64,000 nt of DNA from Thalassotalea sp. Sam97 (GTDB lineage: Bacteria; Pseudomonadota; Gammaproteobacteria; Enterobacterales; Alteromonadaceae): assembly GCF_041379765.1 (NCBI RefSeq), contig NZ_CP166919.1, forward strand, positions 2,976,001 through 3,040,000. The letters are read 5' to 3'. How positions within the stretch are numbered: the stretch's first letter is position 1; each line of letters begins with the position of its first letter. Below, piece by piece: positions 1 through 10,538 of the stretch. The notes under the pieces are model-generated. The model was not told where the DNA came from, searched no databases, and saw only the letters and a program-made list of their open reading frames with translations. Both the position numbers and the translations under genes were made by a program.

Positions 1-908
1 TAATAAATGGCGAGTCAGGCACCGGTAAAGAGTTAGTTGCCAATGCCTTGCATTCACACAGTCCACGTAAGAATGCGCCTTTTATCCCGTTAAATATGGC
101 CGCAATCCCTAAAGATTTGATTGAATCTGAGCTGTTCGGTCATGAAAAAGGTGCCTTTACAGGAGCAAATTCTGTGCGCCAAGGTAGATTTGAACAAGCA
201 CATGGTGGGACGCTATTCTTAGATGAAATTGGTGACATGCCGATTGATGTACAAACCCGTTTACTACGGGTATTGGCCGACGGTCAGTTTTATCGGGTTG
301 GTGGTCACAACCCCATTAAAGTCGATGTACGTATTATTGCAGCTACCCACCAAAACTTAGAAAACAGAGTCGCCAAAGGCGAGTTCCGAGAAGATTTGTT
401 TCATCGTTTGAACGTGATTCGAATTCAATTGCCAAGCCTCAAAGAGCGCCGTGAAGATATCGGCCAATTAGCGAAACACTTTCTTGCTCATGCCGCTGAA
501 GAGTTGGGGGTGGAGTGCAAGTCTATATCCAAAGAAGCTATTGAATTTTTAAAGCGATGTGATTGGCCTGGTAATGTCCGACAATTAGAAAACACCTGTC
601 GCTATTTAACGGTCATGGCCAGTGGTCAGGAAATATTAGTCAGTGACATGCCTAGCGAAATTACCCACTCGACCAGTTCGAAACAAGGCGCTGAGCAATC
701 TGGCGAATGGCAAGAGTTGTTATCGCAGTGGATAGATACAAAGCTCGCCAATGGCGACAACGATATTCTGTCTTATGCGATGCCTGAATTTGAACGTATT
801 TGCTTAGACAGAGCGCTACATTTTACCCACGGCCATAAACAAGAAGCGGCGAAGAAACTTGGCTGGGGTCGCAATACACTAACACGTAAGTTAAAAGAGC
901 TACACTAA
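1..908 (+). CDS. glnG: Nitrogen regulation response regulator NtrC (5' truncated by window edge)
   Basis: Sigma-54-dependent activator of nitrogen-assimilation genes, partner of the NtrB kinase. The reading frame is already open at base 3, so the receiver domain lies outside the window and the first in-window ATG (base 48) is not the true start. Visible are the Walker A motif GESGTGKE, the sigma-54 contact loop GAFTGA, the Walker B region LFLDEIGD, and a C-terminal Fis-type helix-turn-helix ending in [14 protein letters not shown]. That ending is characteristic of NtrC rather than other members of the family. It is followed by a strong bidirectional hairpin shared with the convergent merC-like gene. 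The NtrB gene expected upstream is not in view. Confidence 0.9.
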   Translation, partial: INGESGTGKELVANALHSHSPRKNAPFIPLNMAAIPKDLIESELFGHEKGAFTGANSVRQGRFEQAHGGTLFLDEIGDMPIDVQTRLLRVLADGQFYRVGGHNPIKVDVRIIAATHQNLENRVAKGEFREDLFHRLNVIRIQLPSLKERREDIGQLAKHFLAHAAEELGVECKSISKEAIEFLKRCDWPGNVRQLENTCRYLTVMASGQEILVSDMPSEITHSTSSKQGAEQSGEWQELLSQWIDTKLANGDNDILSYAMPEFERICLDRALHFTHGHKQEAAKKLGWGRNTLTRKLKELH

Positions 909-971
909 GCCCTTAGTGTAAACGGTGAGTATCGCTTAATTTAACGTTGTATGCGGGATTTAATGTGAAAT

Positions 972-998
972 AAAAAAGGAAGCTAAGCTTCCTTTTTT
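972..998. terminator. Bidirectional terminator between ntrC and the merC-like gene
   Basis: Near-perfect inverted repeat (A-rich arm, GGAAGC/GCTTCC stem, T-rich arm) lying between the two convergent stops. It can serve both strands. Confidence 0.85.
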
Positions 999-1007
999 CA
1001 GATGCGT

Positions 1008-1403
1008 TTAACTGACTGTTTCTTCTGAGCCACACTCGTGCTCGCTACAGGTGCGACAGCTATTACATAACCTGAGATTTATTACGTGTGCCGCCACTAA
1101 TAAGCTAGCACCAACGATGATCATCAGCGGTTGCACGCTTTCATCGACACTGTGTTTATGCCAGTAAATAAAGCCACCAAGGAATAGCAAATAAAACGGA
1201 TAAATTTTACGGTGATAACGCTTAAAGCCTGAAAATAAGGCAAAAGATCCTAGGATTAAGGTCGCAAATAAAAATACATGCTCAGCCTCATGCGACGCCC
1301 ACGCCTCGAGACCAAATAATGACAGTAATGGCAAAAGTATGGGTAATAATATGCAATGTAATGCACATAAAGAGGTAGCGGTAATACCCAGTCTGTCTAA
1401 CAT
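1008..1403 (-). CDS. MerC-domain inner-membrane protein
   Basis: A 131-aa membrane protein with about four hydrophobic segments. The first contains the paired-cysteine motif CALHC followed by a Leu/Pro-rich helix, as in MerC-domain proteins. The C-terminus is Cys/His rich (CNSCRTC and EHEC), suggesting metal binding on one face of the membrane. MerC itself transports Hg(II), but chromosomal stand-alone members without other mer genes are often of unknown substrate. No mer operon is nearby. A 13-bp palindrome resembling a Zur site lies just upstream, so zinc-related regulation is possible (inference). The start ATG at 1403 is the only good one in frame. Confidence 0.75.
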   Translation of the reverse strand: MLDRLGITATSLCALHCILLPILLPLLSLFGLEAWASHEAEHVFLFATLILGSFALFSGFKRYHRKIYPFYLLFLGGFIYWHKHSVDESVQPLMIIVGASLLVAAHVINLRLCNSCRTCSEHECGSEETVS

Positions 1404-1463
1404 GCTTAACCTTATTTAAAAAAAGCCCAAAGCTTAGCTTTAAGCGAGAAAAAACAACAGATA

Positions 1464-1491
1464 GTGATAATATCACACTTCCTTTAGTATA
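1464..1491 (-). promoter_or_regulatory. Putative promoter and Zur-like operator of the merC-like gene
   Basis: GTGATAATATCAC (1464-1476) is a perfect palindrome about a central base and resembles the core of proteobacterial Zur operators (GTTATAATATAAC type). A -10-like hexamer TATACT on the minus strand (1486-1491) lies just upstream of it, so a bound repressor would sit near the transcription start. The assignment to Zur is inference from sequence similarity only. Confidence 0.4.
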
Positions 1492-1505
1492 ACAGGTATT
1501 TTTTG

Positions 1506-2483
1506 TTAAGCTCTGTTAACATCAAAGCTGAGTACATCAGACAAATGCGGCTTATTCAGCGCCAACATAATTAAGCGATCAACGCCCAGAGCAACCCCGG
1601 CACATTGTGGCAAGCCATGTTGTAATGCCGCAAGTAAGTTTTCATCGATTGGCTTGCTTGGTAAGCCCATTGAAACACGCACCTTATTGTCGTCAACGAA
1701 GCGCTTGCGCTGCTCTGAGGCATCTTGTAATTCATCAAAGCCGTTGGCAAGTTCAATGCCTTTAAAATAGACTTCGAAGCGGCGAGCGACACGCGGGTCA
1801 TCGTTGTCGATTTTAGCCAGCGCTGCTTGTGATGCCGGAAAATGGTAGATAAAACACGGTCGTTGTTTACCAATACTTGTTTCCACATATTCTGCAAACA
1901 TAAACTGTAATAATGTATCGATATTGTTTTCTTGTTGTAACCAATCGTCGCCACAACCTAATGACAATAACTTTGCTTTTAATTGCTCTATTTGGGCTGT
2001 AAGCGGATCAATTCCGACATAACGTTTAAATGCTTGCTGATAGCTCATCATCTGCGCCGGTTCACAAGCCAACACGGCTTGTAAAAGCTGGTCCATTTCC
2101 GCCATTAGCTGCTTATCGTCATACCCAACTCGATACCATTCAAGCATGGTAAATTCAGGGTTATGGTGACGCCCTGCCAGCTCATGACGAAAGGCTTTGC
2201 CCATTTGATAAATACAACCGCTACCAGCGGCTAATAAGCGCTTCATGGCAAACTCAGGCGACGTTTGTAAAAACAACTCAAGGTTTTGATTGTTTGCTGT
2301 TTGATCTGCTTCTAATGTGGTTGCAAACGATTGTAAATGAATATCGGTGACGGTTGCTGACGATAATAACGGCGTGTCAACTTCCATCACATTTCGCTCA
2401 GCGAAAAAGCGACGAATAGTGGCTAAGATATTTGCCCTTTCGCGTAAACTCTCGATGCTTGCGTTCGGTTGCCAATTTTGCAT
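1506..2483 (-). CDS. epmA: EF-P--(R)-beta-lysine ligase EpmA
   Basis: Class II lysyl-tRNA-synthetase-like enzyme (PoxA/GenX/YjeA) that attaches (R)-beta-lysine to the conserved lysine of EF-P in place of charging tRNA. The 325-aa length fits EpmA: it has the catalytic core with motif 2 ([20 protein letters not shown]) and motif 3 ([14 protein letters not shown]) but lacks the N-terminal anticodon-binding domain of LysRS. Its substrate efp is the next gene upstream on the same strand, separated by a terminator, and the beta-lysine-producing mutase epmB lies on the other side, so the whole modification pathway is clustered. Confidence 0.93.
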   Translation of the reverse strand: MQNWQPNASIESLRERANILATIRRFFAERNVMEVDTPLLSSATVTDIHLQSFATTLEADQTANNQNLELFLQTSPEFAMKRLLAAGSGCIYQMGKAFRHELAGRHHNPEFTMLEWYRVGYDDKQLMAEMDQLLQAVLACEPAQMMSYQQAFKRYVGIDPLTAQIEQLKAKLLSLGCGDDWLQQENNIDTLLQFMFAEYVETSIGKQRPCFIYHFPASQAALAKIDNDDPRVARRFEVYFKGIELANGFDELQDASEQRKRFVDDNKVRVSMGLPSKPIDENLLAALQHGLPQCAGVALGVDRLIMLALNKPHLSDVLSFDVNRA

Positions 2484-2550
2484 ACTGCGCCCTAATTAGA
2501 AATAAATCCTATTAAACTAAATTTGTGTCGTATAAATGTTTGTAAATAAA

Positions 2551-2577
2551 AAAGGTTAACCGTAAGGCTAACCTTTA
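2551..2577 (-). terminator. Terminator downstream of efp
   Basis: Stem AAAGGTTA/TAACCTTT with a GTAA-centred loop, followed on the minus strand by a run of T. A second perfect stem-loop (AAGTAAGT-GATA-ACTTACTT, 2589-2608) sits between it and the efp stop. Confidence 0.75.
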
Positions 2578-2613
2578 AAATACCAACAAAAGTAAGTGAT
2601 AACTTACTTTTTA

Positions 2614-3183
2614 TTACTTACCAGCACGAGACACGTACTCACCACTACGAGTATCTACTTTAACGATTTCGCCAATTTGTACGAATAAAGGCACACGAAC
2701 TACCGCACCTGTAGATAGTGTTGCTGGCTTACCACCAGTACCTGCCGTGTCACCTTTTAGGCCAGGATCGGTTTCAACGATTTCTAGCTCAACAAAGTTT
2801 GGTGGTGTAACCGTAATCGGTGAGCCATTCCATAGAGTAATGGTACACATGTCACCGTCTTTTAACCATTTAACAGAATCACCTACCGCTTTTTCATCAG
2901 CAGCGATTTGTTCAAAGGTGTCATTGTTCATGAAGTGCCAGAACTCACCGTCGTTATAAAGGTAAGCTAAATCAGTTTCCATTACGTCTGCACCTTCAAC
3001 GCTTTCACCTGATTTGAAAGTTTTTTCTAGCACTTTGCCAGAAATTAGCTTACGAATCTTCACTCGGTTAAACGCTTGGCCTTTACCTGGCTTAACGATT
3101 TCATTCTCTAAAATATTACACGGCTCGCCGTCGATCATTAGTTTCAAGCCGGCTTTAAATTCGTTCGTACTATAATTTCCCAT
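2614..3183 (-). CDS. efp: Translation elongation factor P
   Basis: EF-P binds between the ribosomal P and E sites and relieves stalling at polyproline stretches. The 189-aa protein has the usual KOW-like N-terminal domain and two OB-fold domains. The modification loop reads KPGKGQAF, placing the acceptor lysine at residue 34 exactly as in E. coli, consistent with beta-lysylation by the neighbouring epmA/epmB products. It is transcribed divergently from epmB with 80 bp between them. Confidence 0.96.
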   Translation of the reverse strand: MGNYSTNEFKAGLKLMIDGEPCNILENEIVKPGKGQAFNRVKIRKLISGKVLEKTFKSGESVEGADVMETDLAYLYNDGEFWHFMNNDTFEQIAADEKAVGDSVKWLKDGDMCTITLWNGSPITVTPPNFVELEIVETDPGLKGDTAGTGGKPATLSTGAVVRVPLFVQIGEIVKVDTRSGEYVSRAGK

Positions 3184-3263
3184 AGTGTTCTCTTATATCT
3201 TTGTGTTCTTTAATCGATTAAAATCTGCCACCAAGAAACATGTATTGGCATTTGAGATTGTTA

Positions 3264-4277
3264 ATGTCGCAAATAATAACCCGAATCGGAGAAGATTTGC
3301 ATAGCTTTTGGGAAAAAGAGTTAGCAAATGTGATCACAGACCCAAAAGAGCTGTTGGCTATGCTAAATATAGACGACAAGCACTATTGTGCCCATTTTAA
3401 GGCGCGCAAGTTATTTCCGGTTAGGGTACCAAAGCCTTTCATTGGCAAAATGAGCTCAGGTGATGTTAACGATCCACTATTGCGTCAAGTGATGCCATTA
3501 AGCGACGAATTTATCGACCAAGACGGTTTTATCACTGATCCTGTCGGTGAGCACGACACCGCTGCAGAAGGGTTACTGCATAAATACAAAAGCCGCGTGC
3601 TGATGATTGTAAAACCAGGCTGCGCCGTAAACTGTCGCTATTGCTTTCGACGACACTTCCCATACCAAGACAACAGTCCCAACAAACAACGCTGGCAAAA
3701 CGCATTAGATTACATTGCCACCCACCCAGAAATTAACGAGGTTATATTCTCAGGTGGAGATCCGCTTATGGCGAAAGATAATCACTTACAATGGCTGATT
3801 GAGCAAGTTAGCGCTATAAAGCACGTAAAACGATTACGCATTCACACTCGTTTGCCAGTGGTTATTCCAAGTCGCATCAATGAGGCTTTAATTGATATGC
3901 TGAGCAACAGTCGTTTGCAAACTATTATGGTGTTGCATATAAACCACCCTAATGAAATATGCGATAACCTCACCAAGGGTGTGCAACGCATGAAGCAAGC
4001 CAATATCACCGTACTTAATCAGAGCGTATTATTGGCAGCAGTCAATGATGATGCCAATATCTTATGTGAACTCTCTGAAAAATTATTTGCAGCAGGTATA
4101 ATGCCTTATTATTTGCACTTACTTGACCCCGTGAAAGGCGCAAGCCACTTTCATGTGAGCCATGAGCGGGCAAAACATATTGGCCAACAAATGTTAGCCA
4201 CATTGCCGGGCTTTTTGATGCCTAAAATGGTACAAGAACTCGCTCAAGAAGCCAGTAAAACCCCTTTTAACCTTTAA
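3264..4277 (+). CDS. epmB: EF-P beta-lysylation protein EpmB (lysine 2,3-aminomutase)
   Basis: Radical SAM, PLP-dependent enzyme that converts (S)-alpha-lysine to (R)-beta-lysine for EpmA. The iron-sulfur motif CAVNCRYC is clear, followed by the RRHFPY and SGGDPL motifs of lysine 2,3-aminomutases. I chose the ATG at 3264 over one at 3240: with this start the three cluster cysteines fall at residues 120, 124 and 127, the same numbering as the E. coli enzyme, and the N-terminus MSQIITRIGEDL aligns. Length is then 337 aa. Divergent from efp. Confidence 0.92.
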   Translation: MSQIITRIGEDLHSFWEKELANVITDPKELLAMLNIDDKHYCAHFKARKLFPVRVPKPFIGKMSSGDVNDPLLRQVMPLSDEFIDQDGFITDPVGEHDTAAEGLLHKYKSRVLMIVKPGCAVNCRYCFRRHFPYQDNSPNKQRWQNALDYIATHPEINEVIFSGGDPLMAKDNHLQWLIEQVSAIKHVKRLRIHTRLPVVIPSRINEALIDMLSNSRLQTIMVLHINHPNEICDNLTKGVQRMKQANITVLNQSVLLAAVNDDANILCELSEKLFAAGIMPYYLHLLDPVKGASHFHVSHERAKHIGQQMLATLPGFLMPKMVQELAQEASKTPFNL

Positions 4278-4305
4278 CCACCAACCGTAGCAAGGTAATA
4301 CACAT

Positions 4306-4611
4306 ATGACTGCAAGTGTCGAACAACACTTAATTGATAATATCTCACAGCTATTAAAGCGTTCTTTGGTTGCCGATAGCGCTTTACAAGAGTTGCGCAG
4401 TAACAACAAAGCCAAGTTCAGCGCCTTATTTCCTGAGCAAACGGCTTTCAAAGTAAAAGCAGACACCTTTCAGCCTTACATTCAAGAATTAGCGGACGAG
4501 CTATTGGTATGGCAACAAAATAAAGACAATCAGCTGCTCGCGTCTATGGTGAAGAAAATTGAATTGTTATATGATTTACTCGCCAAGCTTGAAGGCCATT
4601 ACCAGCACTAA
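4306..4611 (+). CDS. Hypothetical 101-aa alpha-helical protein
   Basis: I do not recognise this gene. It encodes a small, mostly helical, soluble protein rich in Leu, Lys and Gln with no cysteine and no signal peptide. It starts 28 bp after the epmB stop and ends before a strong terminator, so it is probably co-transcribed with epmB. A role in EF-P modification cannot be claimed from position alone. The sequence between epmB and this ATG contains AGCAAGGTAAT, giving a plausible ribosome-binding site. Confidence 0.7.
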   Translation: MTASVEQHLIDNISQLLKRSLVADSALQELRSNNKAKFSALFPEQTAFKVKADTFQPYIQELADELLVWQQNKDNQLLASMVKKIELLYDLLAKLEGHYQH

Positions 4612-4666
4612 CATGGTCGCCAAGAACGTTGGCTGAGTACCAAGTTTGCTCAAACTTAGCTTCAAA

Positions 4667-4703
4667 AAAACAGGCCTGATCTGTAAAGATATAGGCCTGT
4701 TTT
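4667..4703 (+). terminator. Terminator of the epmB unit
   Basis: Inverted repeat AAAACAGGCCT / AGGCCTGTTTT with a 15-nt loop, ending in T residues. It also faces the convergent DUF3016 gene. Confidence 0.85.
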
Positions 4704-4750
4704 ATATAAATGTTACTGTTGGTAAATCCAGCTCCTGAGAATTACCCTGA

Positions 4751-5251
4751 TTACTTCACATCAAAGGTTTCTTCAAACCAATCACTGATCATCGCTTTTT
4801 CATAAGTAAAGGACTCGCGATTTAAGCGCTGATGAGTGCTGTTGAAAAAGCCCATATCTTTGATGTTTTCTTTGCCTTGCGCCAGCACCTTGCCGTCTTT
4901 ATCTAGCAGGCTATAGTTAAAACGCATTTTTGGGAAATATAAATCTTCGATGACACGGATACTATCGTTATTAGGGCCAACCATATAGCGAATTTCACCC
5001 GCTAAATCGAGGTTTACCACGTCCATTTTTAAGGTTTGTTCAGCCGGTAGCTTGGCTGCTAACTCACTGATGTGTTGCTCCAACTCTTTAAAGACTCGCT
5101 CTTCAAAACGCTTACGAGATTCATCACCAGAACGTATATCAGTGTAGCTCTGTGGATCAACCCAGTTTACTTCTGCTTGACCTGCGTAACTTGTCGCGGC
5201 AACCGCTACACTACCAGCCAATGCAAACGCTATGTTTTTCACTAATCTCAT
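4751..5251 (-). CDS. DUF3016 domain-containing secreted protein
   Basis: A 166-aa protein with a Sec-type signal peptide: a basic start (MRLVKN), a hydrophobic stretch and a probable cleavage after SYA. The mature part carries the features of DUF3016 proteins: an early VNWVDPQSYTDIR motif and a late region with MRFNYSLLDKDGKVLAQG. The family occurs in marine gammaproteobacteria and has no established function. It is a periplasmic, single-gene unit. Downstream on the minus strand lies the epmB-side terminator. Confidence 0.8.
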   Translation of the reverse strand: MRLVKNIAFALAGSVAVAATSYAGQAEVNWVDPQSYTDIRSGDESRKRFEERVFKELEQHISELAAKLPAEQTLKMDVVNLDLAGEIRYMVGPNNDSIRVIEDLYFPKMRFNYSLLDKDGKVLAQGKENIKDMGFFNSTHQRLNRESFTYEKAMISDWFEETFDVK

Positions 5252-5569
5252 ATTTTTTACCTTTTGTTGACTGCAACGGATAATACATAGACAACAACCA
5301 CTATCATAAAGTTTTCTAAAAATTGTAAAAGTTTGATAGTTATTGTTATTTACTGCAAATATCGACCGCCTTAAGCTGTACTGTATGATGACTAAATAAC
5401 GCTAGACAGTCTACATTTAGCTGAAACCCTATTGCTGACTCTGACACTTAGAATAGCAACAGCCTAAATTTTTAGCGTAATTGCCCCCTAAGTTAAGAGC
5501 TGAATAACCGTAAAGTAAACCTGCCAGTTTATTAGTGATAGCAAAAACTCACTGATAAACTACAGATAT
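5252..5569. other. Intergenic region upstream of the DUF3016 gene
   Basis: AT-rich spacer of 318 bp. It must hold the promoter of the DUF3016 gene on the minus strand, but I see no convincing operator, small gene or RNA in it. Its right edge is the left copy of the duplicated groEL terminator. Confidence 0.5.
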
Positions 5570-5593
5570 AAAAAAGCCCCGCTAGTGCGAGGC
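5570..5593. repeat. Left copy of 24-bp direct repeat (duplicated groEL terminator)
   Basis: These 24 bp (six A, then GCCCCGCTAGTGCGAGGC) are identical to 7674-7697, where the same sequence forms the groEL terminator. The two copies are in the same orientation and bracket the 614-aa nuclease-like gene. The sequences outside the 24 bp differ: AATATGC follows this copy, TTTATTG the other. On the minus strand this copy still forms a GCCTCGC/GCGGGGC hairpin with a T-run, so it can terminate the enclosed gene. Confidence 0.85.
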
Positions 5594-5610
5594 AATATGC
5601 AACCTTTACT

Positions 5611-7455
5611 TTAGATATTTTTGGCTATTAAATTCGCTTTTAACAAACCGCCTTTTGTTAATAACTTCGGGGAGAATTTAGGATTTCTTTTACTTTTGAA
5701 GGCATCCAAAATTAACTTCAATCCTTCAGCTTCAAGCAGCGAAATATTTACTTCAGTATCCATTTCAGCACTTTCGATGAAGTCTTCTGAAAAACTTGGG
5801 GCAACAATTAGCACTTGTGCTACGCGTTTACCGTTATTCTCTGCCCTAGTTACATAAGACTTCACTTGTCTCGACGTTGTAGAATACTTCGCAAAGTCAC
5901 CATTTTTACACGTTTTCGCCTCTCCAATAATGATATCATCATCGCTTAATGAGATTACTATATCCGCCTTATCTTTTGAAGTATTTAAATCTTTTCTTAG
6001 ATCCTCATCAACATTTAAATCCAAAGATTCAAAAATAGCCTTTGTTACTTCCTCAAACTTCACCCCTATATCAGCTTCCGCAATATCGATCCCAACATTT
6101 TTTAATCCAGCTAAATCTCGGCAAGCAAGTAACGCATAATTATCTATTAATCTATCCGTGGCGCTAGCGAAGCTTTCTAAAATCAGAAATCTTGGGTTAC
6201 CTTTTTTACTGAGTCCCATCGCATCTCTAATTTCTTTTACTTTCTCATTAGTTAATAGGTATAAAATATCATGAGGAGTGATAGATAATGCTCTAAGCTT
6301 TTCAGTATCTATAGCTTCATTTTCTTCCAATTCGAAAGCGTGCTTAATTTCGATAAACAGCTCGCTATGATGAAGTTCTAAAGCTTTCAATAACTCTTTA
6401 AAACCGCTAGCACTCAGTGAATCAAATTCTTTTTCTGTCGAGTTTTGTAAATATGAAATGATTAACTCAACTCGTTCTTGTATGGTGGTTCCCAGTTTGT
6501 CTGTTTCGATGTCTAAGTCACTGATAAGCTGTTTTAAACGCTCTTTTCGCTGGTTTATTGGCTCTCCACCGCCAAACATGTCACGAGTTAGTAACACAGC
6601 GCCAGTAATGCCTAGGTGAAGTATTTGACTAATTTTGTCTAAACGAGATACTCCCCTTATTTTTCTCCCGTGAACCTTCAGTACATTTGATAGTTCCGCA
6701 TCAGAAAATGTTCTAAGTATTCTCAATATGTATTTTTCTTGAAGATCTTTACCTTGAATCTGATTTAAAACACGAACCATTTCATCAGGAACAAACACTT
6801 CTTGTCGTTTTTTACTAATGAACAGCACCCCCATATCACGCAATATATTTAGCGCATCTAAAACACCGGTTTTGGGAATAGGGTCGACTAAGTGCTCAAT
6901 AGCTGCACATTCATCCGCTGATATATGAAGTTTGGATGCTAATCTATTTAATATTGTTCTCTCTTCATCAGTCACTTTGGCCTGTCTGTTGTATTTTTCA
7001 TCGTTCCTGTATGCTTCTTCCATACATGACTTGTAGATATCTAGCTTGTAAGATCTTTCTTCGATGCTTTCTGAATCAGATTGCGCTATTTCTTTTTGTA
7101 AATCTCGAGATAGTACATTTAGAGCTTTCCACTCTTTGGAATATAACGTTTCAATCCAACTTATTCGTGCAACACAGTTACCGTCTCGTGTTAGTATATT
7201 TATAAGTAAATTAAGCTGGGCAGAAGTCATCGATAACTGCTCTTTAACTTCTCTCTTGAATAAATGCTCAACAGCTTTAAATAGTAAATTTATCTCACTA
7301 CTACTAGCATTTTTAATTTGACCATCAATTTTTTCAATAACTCTAGCCAGTTTTTTTTCATTCCCTCCAGCACTATTACAAAGCTTATCTAAACTTGTAA
7401 TAAACTTAGATTTTTCGAATTGATTTACTGCTGATAATACTTGATTAAGCTTCAT
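5611..7455 (-). CDS. Unknown 614-aa protein with PD-(D/E)XK nuclease-like C-terminal domain
   Basis: I do not recognise the full-length family. Residues 1 to about 450 are largely alpha-helical and charged, with no transmembrane segment. Around residues 464-585 there is a restriction-endonuclease-like core: a helix with FEEVTKAIFESLDLNV (E468/E469), then KADIVI (D498) and, 14 residues on, IIIGEAKT (E512, K514), matching the D...ExK metal-binding pattern, followed by a QVKSYV helix. The gene is alone between two copies of the groEL terminator and is visibly more AT-rich than groEL, with rarer codons, suggesting lateral acquisition. A role in DNA cleavage or phage defence is inference. A possible ribosome-binding site AAGGG lies 9 nt before the ATG. 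Confidence 0.75.
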   Translation of the reverse strand: MKLNQVLSAVNQFEKSKFITSLDKLCNSAGGNEKKLARVIEKIDGQIKNASSSEINLLFKAVEHLFKREVKEQLSMTSAQLNLLINILTRDGNCVARISWIETLYSKEWKALNVLSRDLQKEIAQSDSESIEERSYKLDIYKSCMEEAYRNDEKYNRQAKVTDEERTILNRLASKLHISADECAAIEHLVDPIPKTGVLDALNILRDMGVLFISKKRQEVFVPDEMVRVLNQIQGKDLQEKYILRILRTFSDAELSNVLKVHGRKIRGVSRLDKISQILHLGITGAVLLTRDMFGGGEPINQRKERLKQLISDLDIETDKLGTTIQERVELIISYLQNSTEKEFDSLSASGFKELLKALELHHSELFIEIKHAFELEENEAIDTEKLRALSITPHDILYLLTNEKVKEIRDAMGLSKKGNPRFLILESFASATDRLIDNYALLACRDLAGLKNVGIDIAEADIGVKFEEVTKAIFESLDLNVDEDLRKDLNTSKDKADIVISLSDDDIIIGEAKTCKNGDFAKYSTTSRQVKSYVTRAENNGKRVAQVLIVAPSFSEDFIESAEMDTEVNISLLEAEGLKLILDAFKSKRNPKFSPKLLTKGGLLKANLIAKNI

Positions 7456-7673
7456 CCTTGGTGACCCTTATTAATATTTCGCTAACCCAAAGACTAAAGT
7501 AGCAACATATCAAATTGATTACAAACAACCAAGTAAAGGCAAAAAATCAAAGTATAAGTCTTGTATATAAATAACTTACAACATTGTCGCCCTCATATAT
7601 CCGCTAACTTAACCACATTTAAGAAAGCCTGTTCTAGGCAAAACTTTCGTAATTTTCTCTAACCTTATGACAC
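7456..7673. other. AT-rich upstream region of the nuclease-like gene
   Basis: 218 bp between the start of the 614-aa gene and the right terminator repeat. Very AT rich and probably the gene's promoter. No clear -35/-10 pair or operator palindrome could be fixed by eye. Confidence 0.4.
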
Positions 7674-7707
7674 AAAAAAGCCCCGCTAGTGCGAGGCTTT
7701 ATTGAAG
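7674..7707 (-). terminator. groEL terminator (right copy of the 24-bp repeat)
   Basis: On the minus strand AAAGCCTCGC-ACTA-GCGGGGCTTTTTT follows the groEL stop by about 20 nt. The 24 bp at 7674-7697 recur exactly at 5570-5593. Confidence 0.85.
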
Positions 7708-7726
7708 CTATGGTTAGCTCGGGGGA

Positions 7727-9415
<1,689 letters not shown>

Positions 9416-9706
9416 TTATTCAACAACAGCCAAAATGTCGGCTTCGCTTAAAATAAGAACTTCTTCACCATCGATTTTTTCTGTTTTTGCGCCGTAGCCT
9501 TCAGAGAAAATCACCTGGTCACCTACTTTAACGTCTAGTGGACGTACATCACCGTTTTCTAAGATACGGCCGTTGCCTACAGCAACAACTTCACCACGGG
9601 TTGATTTTTCAGCAGCGCTACCAGTTAACACGATACCGCCAGCAGATTTAGTTTCTACTTCTTTACGTTTGATGATCACACGATCGTGTAAAGGACGAAT
9701 GCTCAT
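9416..9706 (-). CDS. groES: 10 kDa co-chaperonin GroES
   Basis: Heptameric lid of GroEL. 96 aa, starting [14 protein letters not shown], with the mobile loop [18 protein letters not shown] that contacts GroEL. First gene of groESL, preceded by a heat-shock-type promoter. Confidence 0.98.
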   Translation of the reverse strand: MSIRPLHDRVIIKRKEVETKSAGGIVLTGSAAEKSTRGEVVAVGNGRILENGDVRPLDVKVGDQVIFSEGYGAKTEKIDGEEVLILSEADILAVVE

Positions 9707-9760
9707 TTACTTTCTCCTGAAACAAGTTAAAAGTTGTTTTTAAATCATTATGTTTAAAGC

Positions 9761-9791
9761 AAATAAGGGTATGTTTTTGCTTTTTCAAGGG
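9761..9791 (-). promoter_or_regulatory. Sigma-32-type heat-shock promoter of groESL
   Basis: On the minus strand CCCTTGAAA is followed after 13 nt by CCCTTATTT, close to the RpoH consensus CTTGAAA-N11-15-CCCCATnT. It sits about 55 bp upstream of the groES start. No CIRCE inverted repeat is visible, which fits RpoH rather than HrcA control. Confidence 0.75.
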
Positions 9792-9830
9792 TCACTAACA
9801 ATATTTTTGCATTATTAGTAGCCAATTCTG

Positions 9831-10334
9831 TTATTTATCCAACTTGGGTTGGTTTTCGTCAGCATCAACGTCTTTACTTGATACTTCTATGTCAATGACA
9901 TCATCTGCCGATTGTTGATAACGGCCTTGTTGTTGATGTTGATAGCTGCTGTAAAAAAACGTGGTGCCATTTTGTTGCGATTTCAATAGTTGTTTTTGAA
10001 TTATTTTCACTATCGCCTGTCGCGATACAGGCCACAATAACGCTAAGCCAAAGCCATCGGTAATAAATCCTGGGGTTAGCAGTAAAACGCCAGCAACCAA
10101 TAATAACAATGCCGCGATAATTTCATCTGATGGCATTTGCCCTGCGGCAAGTTTGTGTTGCACCGACTGATAGGTTGCTAAGCCCTGCTGACGCACCATA
10201 CCGGCACCTAGCCAAGCGGTAATGATCACCAATATTATTGTCGGTAATACACCAATCAACGCACCAACGTTCATCAATACCATAATTTCGATAATCGGCA
10301 TGATGACAAATAATAAAAATAAAACTTTAAACAT
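9831..10334 (-). CDS. fxsA: FxsA-family membrane protein
   Basis: 167-aa inner-membrane protein. In E. coli, overproduced FxsA relieves F-plasmid exclusion of phage T7; its native role is unclear. Visible family features are an N-terminal hydrophobic segment with PIIEIMVLMNVG, a second around TIILVIITAWLGAGMVRQQG, and the diagnostic LLLTPGFITDGFG motif. The C-terminal tail is polar and Gln-rich. It lies directly upstream of groESL on the same strand, the same neighbourhood as in many gammaproteobacteria. Confidence 0.88.
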   Translation of the reverse strand: MFKVLFLLFVIMPIIEIMVLMNVGALIGVLPTIILVIITAWLGAGMVRQQGLATYQSVQHKLAAGQMPSDEIIAALLLLVAGVLLLTPGFITDGFGLALLWPVSRQAIVKIIQKQLLKSQQNGTTFFYSSYQHQQQGRYQQSADDVIDIEVSSKDVDADENQPKLDK

Positions 10335-10538
10335 TTAAGAGCTCTTGTGCGTTTACTATAACGATAATCTTTGTAACTAATATTGGGGTTGTCAGGTCTA
10401 TTTCAAGCAAACGTCATAACGCGAAACCGCCATAAAGCATTATGCTCTGCTATCAGCACATTGTTATAAGCTAGACAAAGCTCGTAAAATCAAGGCGTAA
10501 TGCCAACGGATGTCATATTGGAAAGAAAGCGAAAAACT

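Noticed and set aside
1..908. ntrC as a truncated pseudogene
   Set aside because: The frame is open to the window edge, so the missing N-terminus is due to the window boundary.
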